Assembly (NCBI GenBank): GCA_025331435.1
Contig: JAIWNI010000056.1
Location: 62,001 to 126,000, forward strand
Source: Choanephora cucurbitarum
Lineage: Eukaryota > Mucoromycota > Mucoromycetes > Mucorales > Choanephoraceae
Reading direction: 5' to 3'
Length of the DNA stretch: 64,000 bases
Part shown: piece after piece, positions 23,523 through 36,101 of the stretch
How positions within the stretch are numbered: the stretch's first letter is position 1
How the letters are laid out: the number at the start of each line of letters is the position of its first letter
The notes under the pieces: generated by a model
Databases searched by the model: none
Seen by the model: the letters and a program-made list of their open reading frames with translations, nothing else
What the model was told of the DNA's origin: nothing
Made by a program: the position numbers and the translations under genes

Positions 23523-26500
23523 ATGTCTGATTTGAAGGAAGAAAAGCAAGCACCCGCTGCTACACCTGCTGCTCCTGCCGATGCCGCTCCTGCTGCTGAA
23601 CTCGATCCTGCTGCCGCTGCAAAGAAGGCTGCTAAGGAAGCCAAGAACAAAGAAAAGCAAGCTGCCAAAATGGCCAAGTTTGCTGCTAAGCAAGCCAAGG
23701 TAAAAGTTCTGTGAGAAAAGCTGTATCTACATCTCTCACTCGTTTTTTTATGATATAGATGAACGAAGCTAAGAAATCAAATGAAGGTAACGCTGAAAAG
23801 AAGAAGAAGAAGGAGGCCAAGGCCCCTGCTCCTGTCTTTGTCAACAAGACTCCTAAGGGTGAAAAGAAAGGTAAAAAGAAGTTACACCACATCAGAAAGA
23901 AGAGGTTATTAAAAAAAGTGAGGAAAAACACTAGACATGTCTGAACCTATTGCCAGTGCTTACGATCCTCGCGCTGTTGAAAGTGCTTGGTATGATTGGT
24001 GGGTCAAGGAAGGTTACTTCAAGCCTGAATTCGGTCCTGATGGTAAGCCTAAGCCTGAAGGTACCTTTGTCATTCCTGCTCCTCCACCCAACGTCACTGG
24101 TTCTCTTCACATCGGTCACGCTTTGACTGTTGCTATTCAAGATGCTTTGATCCGTTGGTAAGAGACAGAAAAAAAATAGAGAGAAAGTGTACATGATAAC
24201 TCAACTTAGATCATTAGGAACCGTATGTTGGGTAAGACTGTCTTGTTCCAAATGGGTACCGATCACGCCGGTATCTCTTGTCAATCTGTTGTCGAAAAGA
24301 TGTTGTGGAAGGAACAAAAGGTGACCCGTCATGACTTGGGTCGTGAAGAATTCGTCAAGAAGGTTTGGGAATGGAAGGAAAAGTATGGTAACAGAATCCA
24401 CAGTCAATTCGAACGCCTTGGTGCTTCATTCGATTGGGACAGAGCCACTTTCACTATGGATCCTGTAAGTTGTATTGTGGGTTAGAGTATATAATCATGA
24501 TTGACGCTTTATTTTCCAAAAAAAAAAGGGACCATCTGCTGCTGTCACTGAAAACTTTGTTCGTCTTCACCGCGATGGTATCATTTACCGTGCCAACCGT
24601 CTTGTCAACTGGTGTGTTGCCCTTAACACCACTTTATCCAACTTGGAAGTTGAAAACAAGGAACTTCCCGGCCGTACCTTGATGTCCGTTGCCGGTTACG
24701 ACGAAAAGGAAAAGTTCGAATTCGGTGTATTGAACGAATTCGCTTACCAAATCGAAGGTTCCGACGAACGTCTCATTGTCGCCACCACACGTATCGAAAC
24801 CATGTTGGGTGATACTGCCATTGCCGTCCACCCTACCGATACCCGTTACACTCACTTACACGGTAAGTTCGCTGTTCACCCCTTCATGGATCGTCGTATC
24901 CCTATTGTCTGTGATGACATTGCTGTTGATCCCACCTTCGGTACTGGTGCTGTCAAGATCACACCTGCTCACGATTTCAACGATTACGAAGTCGGTAAGC
25001 GTCACAACTTGGAATTCATCAACTTGTTGAACGACGATGGTACCTTCAACGAGCACGCTGGTCCTTACAAGGGCATGAAGCGTTTCCACGTCCGTACCAA
25101 GATCATTGAAGACTTGAAGGCCAAGGGCTTGTTTGTCGGTGTCAAGGAAAACCCTATGGCTGTTCCCGTCTGCAGCAAGTCTGGCGATATCATTGAACCC
25201 ATGATGAAGCCTCAATGGTGGGTCAAGTGTAAGGACATGGCTGATAAGGCCATGCAAGCTGTCACTGATGGTCAATTGAAGATTGCTCCCAAGGTCTCTG
25301 AAGGTGACTGGTTCCGTTGGTTGAGTAACATCAACGACTGGTGTATCTCTCGTCAACTCTGGTGGGGTCACCGTGTCCCTGCTTACTTTGTCAAGATTGA
25401 AGGTGAAGAACACAGCCAGACAGATGACGCCTTGTGGGTCACTGGTCGTACTGAAGAAGAAGCTCAAGCTGAAGCTGAACGCAAGTTCCCTGGTAAGAAG
25501 TTTGTACTTGAACAAGATCCTGATGTCTTGGATACCTGGTTCTCTTCTGCTCTCTGGCCCTTCTCTACTCAAGGTTGGCCCAAGCAAACCTTCGATCTCG
25601 AACACTTCTACCCTGCCAGCATGTTGGAAACCGGTTGGGATATCTTGTTCTTCTGGGTTGCTCGTATGGTCATGCTCGGTATTCAATTGACTGGTAAGGT
25701 TCCCTTTGCTGAAGTCTTGTGTCACGCTATGATTCGCGATGCTCATGGTCGTAAGATGTCCAAGTCTCTTGGTAACGTCATTGATCCTGTTGATGTGATC
25801 GAAGGTATCTCTCTTCAAGGTTTGCACGCCAAGCTCTATGAAGGTAACTTGGATCCTCGTGAAATCAAGAAGGCCGAAACTGGTCAAAAGGCCGATTTCC
25901 CTAAGGGTATTCCTGAATGTGGTACTGATGCTCTTCGTTTCGCTCTCTGTGCCTACACAACTGGTGGTCGTGACATCAACTTGGATATCTTGCGTGTTGA
26001 AGGTTACCGTAAGTTCTGTAACAAGTTATGGAACGCTACTCGTTTCGCCTTGATGAAGTTGGGTGAACAATTCAAGCCTGCTGAATCTGCTCAACCTTCC
26101 GGTAACGAATCCTTGGCTGACAAGTGGATCTTGAGCAAGTTGAACAAGTGTACTATTGAACTCAACAAGCATTTGGAAGAACGTAACTTCATGATGGCCA
26201 CCAACACCGTCTATCAATTCTGGTTGTACGATCTTTGTGATGTCTATATTGAAGTTGTCAAGCCTGTCTGTGATGCCGATACCACAGGTGATGAAGCTGC
26301 CACTGCCCGTAAGGTGACTGCTCAAAACACATTATACACTTGTCTTGAAGCCGGTCTCAAGCTGATGCACCCCTTCATGCCTTTCGTCACTGAAGAGCTC
26401 TACCAACGTCTTCCTCGTCGTCCTGGTCAAGCCGAAACTACCATCGTCAAGGCTTCTTTCCCTCTTGAAAACAAGGCTTATGACTTTGCCGATGCTGAAA

Positions 26501-26760
26501 AGCAATTTGACATTGTGTTTGAAACTGTCAAGAGCATCCGTTCTATTGCCACTCAATTGAACCAAAAGAGAGACATTGTTGCCTCCGTTCAAACTAAGGA
26601 AAGCGATTTGAAGGAATTGCTTCAAGCTGAAACACAATCCATTGCTGCCTTGGTCAAGGGTGTCTCTGAGCTCACTATCTTAGACAACACTGCTGAAGCA
26701 CCTGCCGACAGTGAATCTGCTGCTGCTGGTGACAACATCACTGTCTATGTTCGTAAATAA
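23523..26760 (+). CDS. VAS1: Valyl-tRNA synthetase
   Basis: Class I aminoacyl-tRNA synthetase that charges tRNA-Val; 996 residues. Exons 23523-23699, 23759-23870, 23935-24157, 24218-24464, 24529-26760. The first 110 residues are an Ala/Lys/Glu-rich extension typical of eukaryotic cytosolic enzymes. Then come the [15 protein letters not shown] entry motif, [16 protein letters not shown] with the HIGH signature (about residue 154), an editing domain, the KMSKS signature in [10 protein letters not shown] (about residue 660), and the anticodon-binding and C-terminal domains. Codon choice is strongly biased (GGT, GTC, AAG, CGT), as for abundant proteins. Fungi often make the cytosolic and mitochondrial forms from one gene; no clear targeting peptide is visible at this start. 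AATAAA-like sites follow the stop. Confidence 0.96.
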
Positions 26761-26951
26761 TTTTTTTGATCCTTGTTTATAAAGAAATAAAAATCCAACT
26801 CCTCTATAGAATATTTTCACTTTTGAATAAAGCATGTACCTTTCTAAGAGGTGTCATTCTTGAAAATTGATGTCCCGAATATTTTTTTTCTAGCTGACAA
26901 CTCTGTGTCTGTTGATTTTTTTTCTCTTTTCTACTTTTTTTTTTTTTGACT

Positions 26952-28075
26952 ATGGCACAACCTATTGCTAGAAAAGTATTAGTTGTTGGAGGCTCAGGCT
27001 TTTTAGGTTATTTTAAGAAAATGCGAATTGTTTCATGCCTATTGACTATTATCACCACAGGTTTAAATATCTGTAGGCTTGCAGTGAACAAGGGTTGGGA
27101 GACTGTTAGTTTAAGGTTTGGATTCTTTTTCTTTTGAGACAAAGGACATAATAAAGTAACCCATAATAAATCATAGTCGAAGAGGAGAGCCTGATGTGTT
27201 CAATCAATATGGAAAACCAGAATGGGCTCAAAAGGTTTAAAAGAATAATTAGAAACAATGTTATCGTATGGTCTTCTAAACTGTCATAGATTCAATGGGC
27301 TTCTGGTAACTCGCTTAAGCCCGAGAGTTATAAAGATGTGTTAGACGGTGTGACCGATGTTGTTCATTCAGTTGGCATTTTAATGGAAAATGATTACAAG
27401 TCAATTGCTCAAGCTCAGTCATTATGTGAAGTAGCCAGCAATGTACCTAAATTAGTCTTTGGAATGAAAGATTATGGCAATCCACTTGACCCTCGTTTAA
27501 AAGAAAACCCTAGACCTACTTATGAAATGATGAATAGAGATACAGGTAAAAGACAAGCAAGATCGAAAATATCCAAACTAATCATTATTATGACAGTCAT
27601 GACAATAGCTGAGCAAGTTGCTAAACTACCTTCTATCAAGACATTTACTTATATCTCAGCCTCTGATATATTCCCACTCATTGATCCCCGTTATATCACC
27701 ACAAAGAGACAGGCAGAAACCTATTTGTTTCGTCGTGATGAATTTAAGACTATTGTACTTCGACCTGGTAAGCATAATACTTGTAGAGATAAAAATGAGT
27801 TACTAACATACTTGCCCCTTTTCTGTTTTTAAGGTTTTATGTACAATGAACAAAGACCTACTGCTATGCCTATTGCTGGCGTTCTTCAATTTGCTAATGC
27901 CCTCGCAAGTCCATTTAGAGAAGGTTTAGCTAGTTTACCTGGTGGCAAGATGATCACTACACCTCCACTTGAGACAGAACAAGTTGCAAGAGCAGTTATT
28001 GCTGGTATCGAAAGCAAAGAAAATGGTATCTTCGATGTGGATGGCATTCAACAATTGAGCCGTATTGCCATTTAG
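26952..28075 (+). CDS. COQ11: Coq11-like atypical short-chain dehydrogenase (NAD(P)-binding)
   Basis: 278 residues. Exons 26952-27006, 27061-27115, 27177-27234, 27290-27545, 27597-27767, 27834-28075. A Rossmann fold begins at residue 8 with VLVVGGSGFLG, the glycine-rich dinucleotide motif, followed by the second-strand end SLSRRGEP. Further segments VVHSVGILMEN, YISASD, TKRQAETYLF and LRPGFMYNEQRP match the NDUFA9/Coq11 group, in which the classical YxxxK catalytic pair is altered. In yeast, Coq11 belongs to the mitochondrial coenzyme Q synthome. Transfer of that role here is by homology. The fifth exon acceptor (27596) was chosen over one 18 bp downstream because it keeps the conserved VMTIAEQV helix. 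Gene spacing is tight: 191 bp from ValRS and 133 bp to the next gene. Confidence 0.87.
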
Positions 28076-28208
28076 AGTTTAGTGTTGTGTATGTGTGCGT
28101 GTGTGTGTGTATTTTCTATCTATTTAATAAACAGAGTTTGCATAAATCTAATTTTTCTTTCTTTTTTTTTTCTCTTTTTTTTTTCTCTTTTTTTTTCACT
28201 TATAACAA

Positions 28209-28964
28209 ATGACTTCGATTATTGGATATACTAGAACTTTTCATCCTTCATGTTCTATTGCGCCAGTACAGCGACATCATTCAAATAGAACAGTCAAGGC
28301 AGACCCAGCCAGAACACCTAATAATTATCATCGTATGTTCTCTAGGGAAACAACAAGCCCTAATGGCATGATTGAGTTGATCATAGATAGGAACCCTTCC
28401 CTATCTCTTCAGACCAGCAAAATCACAATCAATACATCTGTGCCAGATAAGGTCAAGCATACCATACCACGCTATAAAAATTACAATACATATCTCTCCA
28501 TTGATCTCAGTGGGAAACATGACTATGATGGGCTAGAATCTACTACCACTAGCTTTGATAGCATACAACGCCTAATGAACTTCATTTCCCAGCTAGCTTA
28601 CAAGAAGACACTTCAGTTTGTCAATATGATTGAAATGCTTAAAAAGCTACATCATCATCAGCATAAATATCAATTCATCAGCTGCATTGACAACCAGAAT
28701 CAAAGAATACTGATTTACTTCCCTAACAATCTGTCAAGTAACCTGAATGATACAGATACCTGGTTAAAGCAGGTGATTGGTGTTGACTGCAGTGTACATG
28801 AACATTGGCATTTGATGTGTTCTCAGCCTAAAATGGAAGAGAGGAAAGATGAGGAATTTGATGGCAAGGAATACTTTAAAGAGATAAACATGTTTATAGA
28901 CCAAGTGGACGCACTGCTAGAATCAAATGGCTTATTTTCTCACAAGAAACGAGCAGTCTCGTGA
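28209..28964 (+). CDS. Unrecognised 251-residue protein
   Basis: Intronless reading frame with coding-like composition; I recognise no family. The N-terminal 90 residues are basic and Pro/Ser/Thr-rich with the repeated pattern PARTPNN/HRMFSRET, probably disordered. A globular region follows, with an amphipathic helix IQRLMNFISQLAYKK and strands QRILIYF and HWHLMCS. The C-terminus is acidic, then helical, ending in KKRAVS. No signal peptide or membrane span is visible. It starts 133 bp after the COQ11-like gene, in the same direction, behind a run of T/C tracts. It could be a lineage-restricted gene. Confidence 0.7.
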   Translation: MTSIIGYTRTFHPSCSIAPVQRHHSNRTVKADPARTPNNYHRMFSRETTSPNGMIELIIDRNPSLSLQTSKITINTSVPDKVKHTIPRYKNYNTYLSIDLSGKHDYDGLESTTTSFDSIQRLMNFISQLAYKKTLQFVNMIEMLKKLHHHQHKYQFISCIDNQNQRILIYFPNNLSSNLNDTDTWLKQVIGVDCSVHEHWHLMCSQPKMEERKDEEFDGKEYFKEINMFIDQVDALLESNGLFSHKKRAVS

Positions 28965-31728
28965 TGGCAGATGTAAAATGATGTGATTTTTGTTCTTGTG
29001 AGCCTTTTTCTGGGAAATAATAATAAAAAAAACTTTATAAATGTTACGTTTCTATCATTTCTTGCTACAAGAATGTCAAAAAGTCATTCTGAAACATATG
29101 GTCATGCATAGTCTAAAGGCAAGAGAAACGGACCTATTGATTAGGCTGACACTTTATTTTAGAGTTATCTATGGCGTTTCTACTCATTTCGGAAATTATT
29201 GAATAGGTTTTACAAACTCTAAAATAGATAAGCAACTTATAGTTGTTGAAAGGCATGACTTTCATGTTGCATAAATAGATTATAGATCATATGCTATCTA
29301 GATCCGACTAGTAGGAAATGAATTGTTGCGTGTGCTGATCATGTTGCTAAAACACAGTTTAGATTAAAAAGCTTTCACTATCCGTAGTTACCGTTAGAAG
29401 GCCGGTCTCCCTTCTTCTTTTTTTTTAATGGCCTGATTCTGTTCTTGGTAGATCAATCCTTATCAACCCTTCTTTCACTAAACCAGACAACTCTTAATGG
29501 AGATCTGATACAGTTCAGGTGATTCTTATCTAAAGAAAAGTGGCTTTGGTTGTATATCATTAAAGTAGAAAATTGTGTCATTGTGATTTGACCTCCATTT
29601 GATAAAAGGCAATTCAACCATAAATGAAATGATAGAGAAGTATCAATTGACGCACAAGATATAAGTCAAACAAAAGAAAATCGCAGCCACTATCTTTTCA
29701 TTATAGTAGAATTTGATCTGTGGCTATCAATAGGATAGTCCGTTCTATTCTACCTTTGCCTTTTGTCATTTAGTTGCGGTTGAAGGGGAAGAGAATGCTT
29801 GCATAAGGTTGTACAGAAAGATAAATGCTAAATCGAGTGATGTTTCTAACTCAATTACTTTCGACTTTATTGTAAAAAATAAAGAGTCCATTACAACTGT
29901 GCACTACCAATATGACTTGTCCTGAGAAATATCATTGGCAAGTGTTGTATGCAATTCATTTGCCTTTTGTTGTAAAAAGAAACATCTCTTACTGGCCAAG
30001 TAAGCACATTATTAACAAGAGGTTGTTCATACTATCAACTGGAATGATTCCTCAGCTTAATTGGAAGTGTAAACAAAGCGCAACATCAAGACAAACTGTT
30101 GCCAGAAAAATAAGCATATGTGCCGTGTTTCTAAAATAGTCAGGGAATGCCAATGTACTTTCATAAAGTAGTGGATGGTGGCTTTATAACGAATTGAAAT
30201 GGGTTTCTTAGACAAATGCTCTCCAGTTCAATATAAATGGTTTTATATGTCTTTTCTTTCTAGTCGCAAAAGGGCATCTTTTCCTTTATACCTTTGCCTT
30301 TACCTATGATGCTTGTTTGATAAGGAGCTTTTTTTTTTCTATGATTTTTCTTTCTTTTTATAAAACAGGCTTCTTCATTTTTCAAAAGACAAATGAAGTA
30401 TACATCAATCACCGGTATTAATGTAAATGCATGATGAAATCGTACATTGTGTGTGAAGGCATTAGCATATACTCAGGATAATTCCTCAGATAGTCAGAAA
30501 AAGAGAATAGAAATTGATACAAAATGTAAGTTTATACAGTAGTTGTTTAATACTTGAATAAAATATTCCAAGAAGGTCCACCTACAACGACAAACCAATG
30601 TACTCATTAATCCTCTTTTTGAAGTGCATGTCTATTTTGCTTTCTTCTGTGCTAATCACAAGTACAAGCGTGTTGATTCAATTGAACACTGAGCAAATAG
30701 GATTGGTCTTGTTAGGTTTTCTCCCGTTAGAAGATTTCGGATACTTCTTCTCCAAGAAGCTTGCTCACAACAAATGATAAGCTCTGACTCATCATTTTGA
30801 TCTTTTTATCAAGAGAGGCTAAGTTATTTGAGAAGAAAGCTTGATAAAAGACATAAACAATAATTGAAATACTGATGATATCATCTATAAATACTGGACT
30901 CTCGTTAACTTATGAAGGCTTTGTTTTCTCTCCTTTGACAGTGACACATAAGAGGGTACACTGAACAAGTAAAGCTGTTTTTGGATCAAAAGAAATGAAC
31001 GTGTAGACACCTAAACTCGTTACGTTTCTGTAAAAGAAACACAAAAAAGAAAATATGACTTAATGCAATTGAGAGTATACGCTTAAAAGGGTTCAGCCAC
31101 GTATCCAAAATAATGGCTTGTTGCTTTGACTGCGGTCGTAGAATTTAATGCAACTGCGCTTTGTTTGAAATAGATCAAAGAAGATTTATATGCAACAGTA
31201 AGAATTGTAATAAAAAAAAAGAAAGAAAGAAAATTCATAGCAATTGACTTGACAAGTGTTATGTCTTTTTTTTTGCAGATGATCCGCGTCAGTTGTTCAT
31301 TTTGACAATTTGGTCTCTTTCTCTCTCTCTCACTTGATAGAATGTAGTACAAACAATGAGCAGCAATCAATTCTCGCGTTTCTTTTTATTCACTTTACTT
31401 ATACAAAGTACATTTCACACACAAAAGACGCGAATGTAATATCTTTTTCTAAAATAAAAATGATTCGGAATTGCCATTTTGTCACAGCAAATTAGACAGA
31501 ACGCGTATATTTAGAATATAAATGTTTTTATTTGGCTACTGCCTATTTAGGATTTGCGTTTAATGTGTGTCACCTCAAAATTCTATGAATGGATGCTTTG
31601 CCACAACCCTAAAATAATGTCAACCGCAGCATTCAGGTACTATATAAGCACTATCCATTATCATCGTTTTATTTTTCAAATCATCAACACTATTTCCCAA
31701 CTTTTTATTTATTATCTATTAATTCCTC
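28965..31728. other. 2.8-kb gene-poor spacer
   Basis: AT-rich sequence without a convincing gene on either strand. Short open stretches (for example 29912-30139 plus and 31083-31370 minus) lack motifs and sit in low-complexity DNA. No tRNA-like B box, repeats or transposon ends were noticed. The right end holds the promoter of the BCS1-like gene. Confidence 0.55.
31641..31648 (+). promoter_or_regulatory. Probable TATA box of the BCS1-like gene
   Basis: TATATAAG, 81 bp upstream of the start codon, followed by a pyrimidine-rich leader. Confidence 0.5.
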
Positions 31729-33997
31729 ATGTCTGAAGTCGCCAAACCTTTCCATCGCATCACCAGCGCAGTTAATCTTGTATTGACTGTCTTGGAAAAA
31801 ATTTCTGATGAAACCATCTGGAAGCAAATCTTTGGTGAACGCATTGTCAACTTATTACAAAAATACTTTGGCAACGATTTTGTTGCCCTTTCATTAGCCA
31901 TCTATATTGCACGTAAGTCATGTCATCTAATTACACGATACCCTCTCTAACCACTCGCATTAGCAATTCTGAAGAATTATTGGTCCAATGTCTCTAAACG
32001 CTATATGGTCAAGATGGTGCCTATGGGACGAGTGTCTTTACGTGTCTGCTCATCTGATTCCCTCTATCAATGTATTTCGAAATATGCAGCAGATCATGGC
32101 ACAAGTCGAAGAAATTTGAGATCTGGTGTAGTACAACATGCCGAGCCATATAACCGTATCACAACCTCAGTGGATGATTATGATCGCTCCGAATCAGATG
32201 AACAAATTGTCAAGAAATCAGAGAGTGAAGAAGAAGAACTTGCTAAAGTCCGATTATTACCACGTAAATAGGTTTTCTGTTGATTTGTTGGTGTACCATA
32301 TTCATTTTTCCTTTTTTTTTTTCTTCATAGCGGATGAATACACTGAATTTGTATTCTATAAGGGTAATTACATTACACTTGAATTCAAAGATAGCGGTTA
32401 TGTTGAAAATGAATGGGTTTGGGAGCATGTCTTGGTCAGGTAAATAAGAGAGTAGAAAGCATCAAGTGAAGCATATCGAATATTAACTTTTCTTTATAAA
32501 AAAAAAGTATGAGTGGTAGAAGCATTAAAGACCTTCACATCATCTTGCAAGAATGGTCTGACGATTATAATAAGAATTTGTCTTGCCGAGTAAGTAGTCG
32601 AAAGGAATAAGAGAAAAACGGTTGATTCTTATATACTTTGATAACAGCAAATCTTCCGTTCAAGTGGCGCTAGTTGGCAGTATGAAAGAGATTTGCCCAA
32701 GAGAGATTTAGACAGTATTCATCTCTGCCATGGTCAGAAGGAATTGATGATTCGAGGTAAATAGATTCATAGGCTAATATCTTACTTGATACTAATCTCA
32801 AGAGTAGACATGCAAACCTTTAGAACAAGAGGTGATTGGTACAAGAAGCGAGGCATTCCATACCGTAGAGGTTACTTGCTTTATGGTCCTCCTGGTACAG
32901 GCAAAACATCCACCATCCAAGCCATTGCTGTAAGTTGTTTCTTTTTCTTATTTGCTTATTGACATTGGGTCTAATTTTCTTGCACAATAGAATCATTTGG
33001 ATCTTCACATTTCCATTGTCAACTGTGTGACTGAACTCAGTCAAGATGATCTCTCCTCTTTGATCCAAAGTGTACCTTACCACAGTATCGTTGTAATTGA
33101 AGATATCGACCATCTGTTTGACTCTAAGAAGAAGAATGAAGAAGAAAGCGAAAACAATGCAATCACCATGAGTGGTCTATTGAATATCATGGATGGTATG
33201 CACGGTCAAGAAGGATCAAGTAAAGTATTTCTAGATATACGACACTCGATTTCGACTTTTACTCACCTTTAGCTACTATAGTGATTTTCATGACATGTAA
33301 TAACATCAACAAGATTCAACCAGCTTTGCTTCGTCCAGGTCGAGTGGATATGAAGATCAAGTTGGATTATGCTGCTATCGAACAAGTCAAGGGTACATTC
33401 TGGCGATTCATGGGCTTGGATGATGAAACATCGTTACCTTTGGAAGGCGCTGATAAAGAAGAAGCCGAAGTTCATCTCAAGACATTTGCTGACAAGATCC
33501 CTGTGGACCATGTCACAACTGCCGAACTCCAAAGTTTCTTCATTGATCTCTTGTTGGAAGCAAAGCATATGGAATGGAATAGAAGTGAGACATACGATGT
33601 CATGTTCAAGCGTATTCCTGATTTCCTTGAACGGGTCAAGAGAGATAGAGAACAAGCAAAGAAGCACGAAGGCATCGAAGACGATGAAAACAAAAAGGAA
33701 GAAGAAAACAAAGAAGAAGTTAAAGAAGAAGAAGAAAAGAAGGAAGACGAAGTCAAAGAAGAAGAAAAGACTGAAGATACCAAAGAAGAAGATACCACGA
33801 CAGAAGCCACCAAGACTAAAGAAGAAGATGCTAAGACTGAAGAAGTTAGCCATTCCACAGATGAAGCCAACAAGCATAGCGATTCTTCTGATGATACTGA
33901 TCACAGCAGCGGTGCTTTTGATGACACAGACCGTGGAAGCGAAACCTCTGAAGATGAAAGAGAATTCAAAGACTGTCCAGCCAACTCCACAAACTAA
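31729..33997 (+). CDS. BCS1-like AAA ATPase with acidic Lys/Glu-rich tail
   Basis: 619 residues. Exons 31729-31912, 31964-32263, 32331-32439, 32508-32589, 32648-32756, 32808-32929, 32991-33219, 33273-33997. A hydrophobic helix at about residues 45-65 is followed by the BCS1-specific N-terminal region and one AAA module: [16 protein letters not shown] (Walker A, about residue 288), [10 protein letters not shown] (Walker B), and [20 protein letters not shown], which holds the sensor and arginine-finger region. True Bcs1 inserts the Rieske protein into respiratory complex III in the mitochondrial inner membrane; fungi also have several BCS1-like paralogues of unknown role. The tail from about residue 510 is a low-complexity [11 protein letters not shown] run, then Ser/Asp-rich, which is unlike canonical Bcs1. 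I infer a paralogue rather than the orthologue. Confidence 0.9.
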
Positions 33998-34114
33998 ACA
34001 CTATAAAAGTTTTCTTTATGTACATAACCATTCTTATTTTATTTCAGCATATTTCATTCATTTTTAAATAAAATCATTTAGACATTTTTTTTAAAAACCA
34101 AACATAGCATAAAA

Positions 34115-34624
34115 TTAAGAAGCAGGCTTCATTGTCTTGACAAAGCTACCAAACATCTCAATCAACTCATTGATCTTTTGAATTGTTTCCTTCTTTTCAC
34201 TTGATTCTTCCTCTTCTGGTTCTTCTGCTTCTTCTAATTCATCCTTTTCTTCCTCCTCTTCATCTTCAGTTTCTTCATGTTTCATCACACGAGGCATTTC
34301 TTTCTCTTGTTCACGTTCTTCGGCATGTCTTTGCCTTCTCTTGGACACATCTTCTTTTACTTTATCACCTTCAATCAACATGGTCAAGTCATGATCATTT
34401 TGGTAATGAGTGTACAGTGCATTGGGACTTGGTTCCATGCAGCTAAGGCATAGAGGACAGGCATATTGAGTTGTGGTCTGTAAAGGAAGTGCATGGACAT
34501 CCACCTTAAAGTCATGGCATCTCTGATAATGTTCCAGTATCTGAGGAGGATCATTGGCAACATAAGGGCAGGCTAAGCAAGGAAATTCTAGAGCAAGTTT
34601 GGGATAAATGACTTGTTCAGACAT
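34115..34624 (-). CDS. Small protein with two C2H2-like zinc fingers and acidic tail
   Basis: Intronless, 169 residues from the MSEQVIYP start; an in-frame extension upstream is low-complexity and unlikely. Two fingers near the N-terminus: CLAC followed by HYQRCH (C-x2-C-x12-H-x4-H) and CPLC followed by HYQNDH (C-x2-C-x13-H-x4-H). The middle is charged with KRRQRHAEER, and residues about 110-145 are almost pure Glu/Asp. A short C-terminal helix (IQKINELIEMFGSFV) may be for partner binding. Finger spacing and general design match the protein at 20276-20725. The function is unknown. The stop is 117 bp from the converging BCS1-like stop, and the gene is in the same direction as GAPDH. Confidence 0.82.
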   Translation of the reverse strand: MSEQVIYPKLALEFPCLACPYVANDPPQILEHYQRCHDFKVDVHALPLQTTTQYACPLCLSCMEPSPNALYTHYQNDHDLTMLIEGDKVKEDVSKRRQRHAEEREQEKEMPRVMKHEETEDEEEEEKDELEEAEEPEEEESSEKKETIQKINELIEMFGSFVKTMKPAS

Positions 34625-34951
34625 TTTTTTCTGGTAGTAGTGAAGAAAGAGCGAGAGAAAAAGATATTGCTTGTGCTTGAAATACACTTTTCATTCAATT
34701 AATCAATTGCAACTAGATGACCAAACAAACATTGATAAATTCTAGAGAAGTCCTTTTTGTATGTGTTTTTTATAGTACAATGTCTTAAACAAAAAAAAGA
34801 AAGAAGTAGAGAAGTTGTTCTCGTATTCTTTCTTTTTTTTTTAGATGAATTTATTTATAGTATGTATTTTTTTTATACAGGAAATAATCAAATATGTAGC
34901 ATGATGAGTAATTTTTTAAAATGAAATGAGCTAAGAAAGTAAGGAATGAAT
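34625..34951. other. Spacer between the zinc-finger gene and GAPDH
   Basis: 327 bp of AT-rich DNA with A and T runs. It must hold the GAPDH 3' end and the zinc-finger promoter. No coding sequence was seen. Confidence 0.6.
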
Positions 34952-36028
<1,077 letters not shown>

Positions 36029-36093
36029 TTAGATAGAAATGTTTATAGGGAAAAAACACGAAGAAAAGATGGAAAAGTACAAATAGGCTTTGG

Positions 36094-36101
36094 TATTTAT
36101 A
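36094..36101 (-). promoter_or_regulatory. Probable TATA box of GAPDH
   Basis: Reads TATAAATA on the minus strand, 71 bp upstream of the GAPDH start codon, in the normal position for a strong core promoter. Confidence 0.55.

Noticed and set aside
24856..25887. 343-codon open frame on the minus strand inside the ValRS gene
   Set aside because: It is antisense to a strongly codon-biased ValRS exon; such bias leaves the opposite strand open. The peptide has no recognisable motif.
28080..28112. (TG)n tract after the COQ11-like stop, considered as a regulatory element
   Set aside because: Simple repeat in a 3' region; nothing indicates function.
29912..30139. 75-codon plus-strand open frame in the 2.8-kb spacer
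   Set aside because: No motif and no continuation through splicing; length within chance for this much DNA.
33434..33904. Two overlapping long open frames (Phe-rich and Ser/Val-rich) on the minus strand
   Set aside because: Both are shadows of the GAA/AAG-rich coding sequence for the BCS1-like acidic tail.
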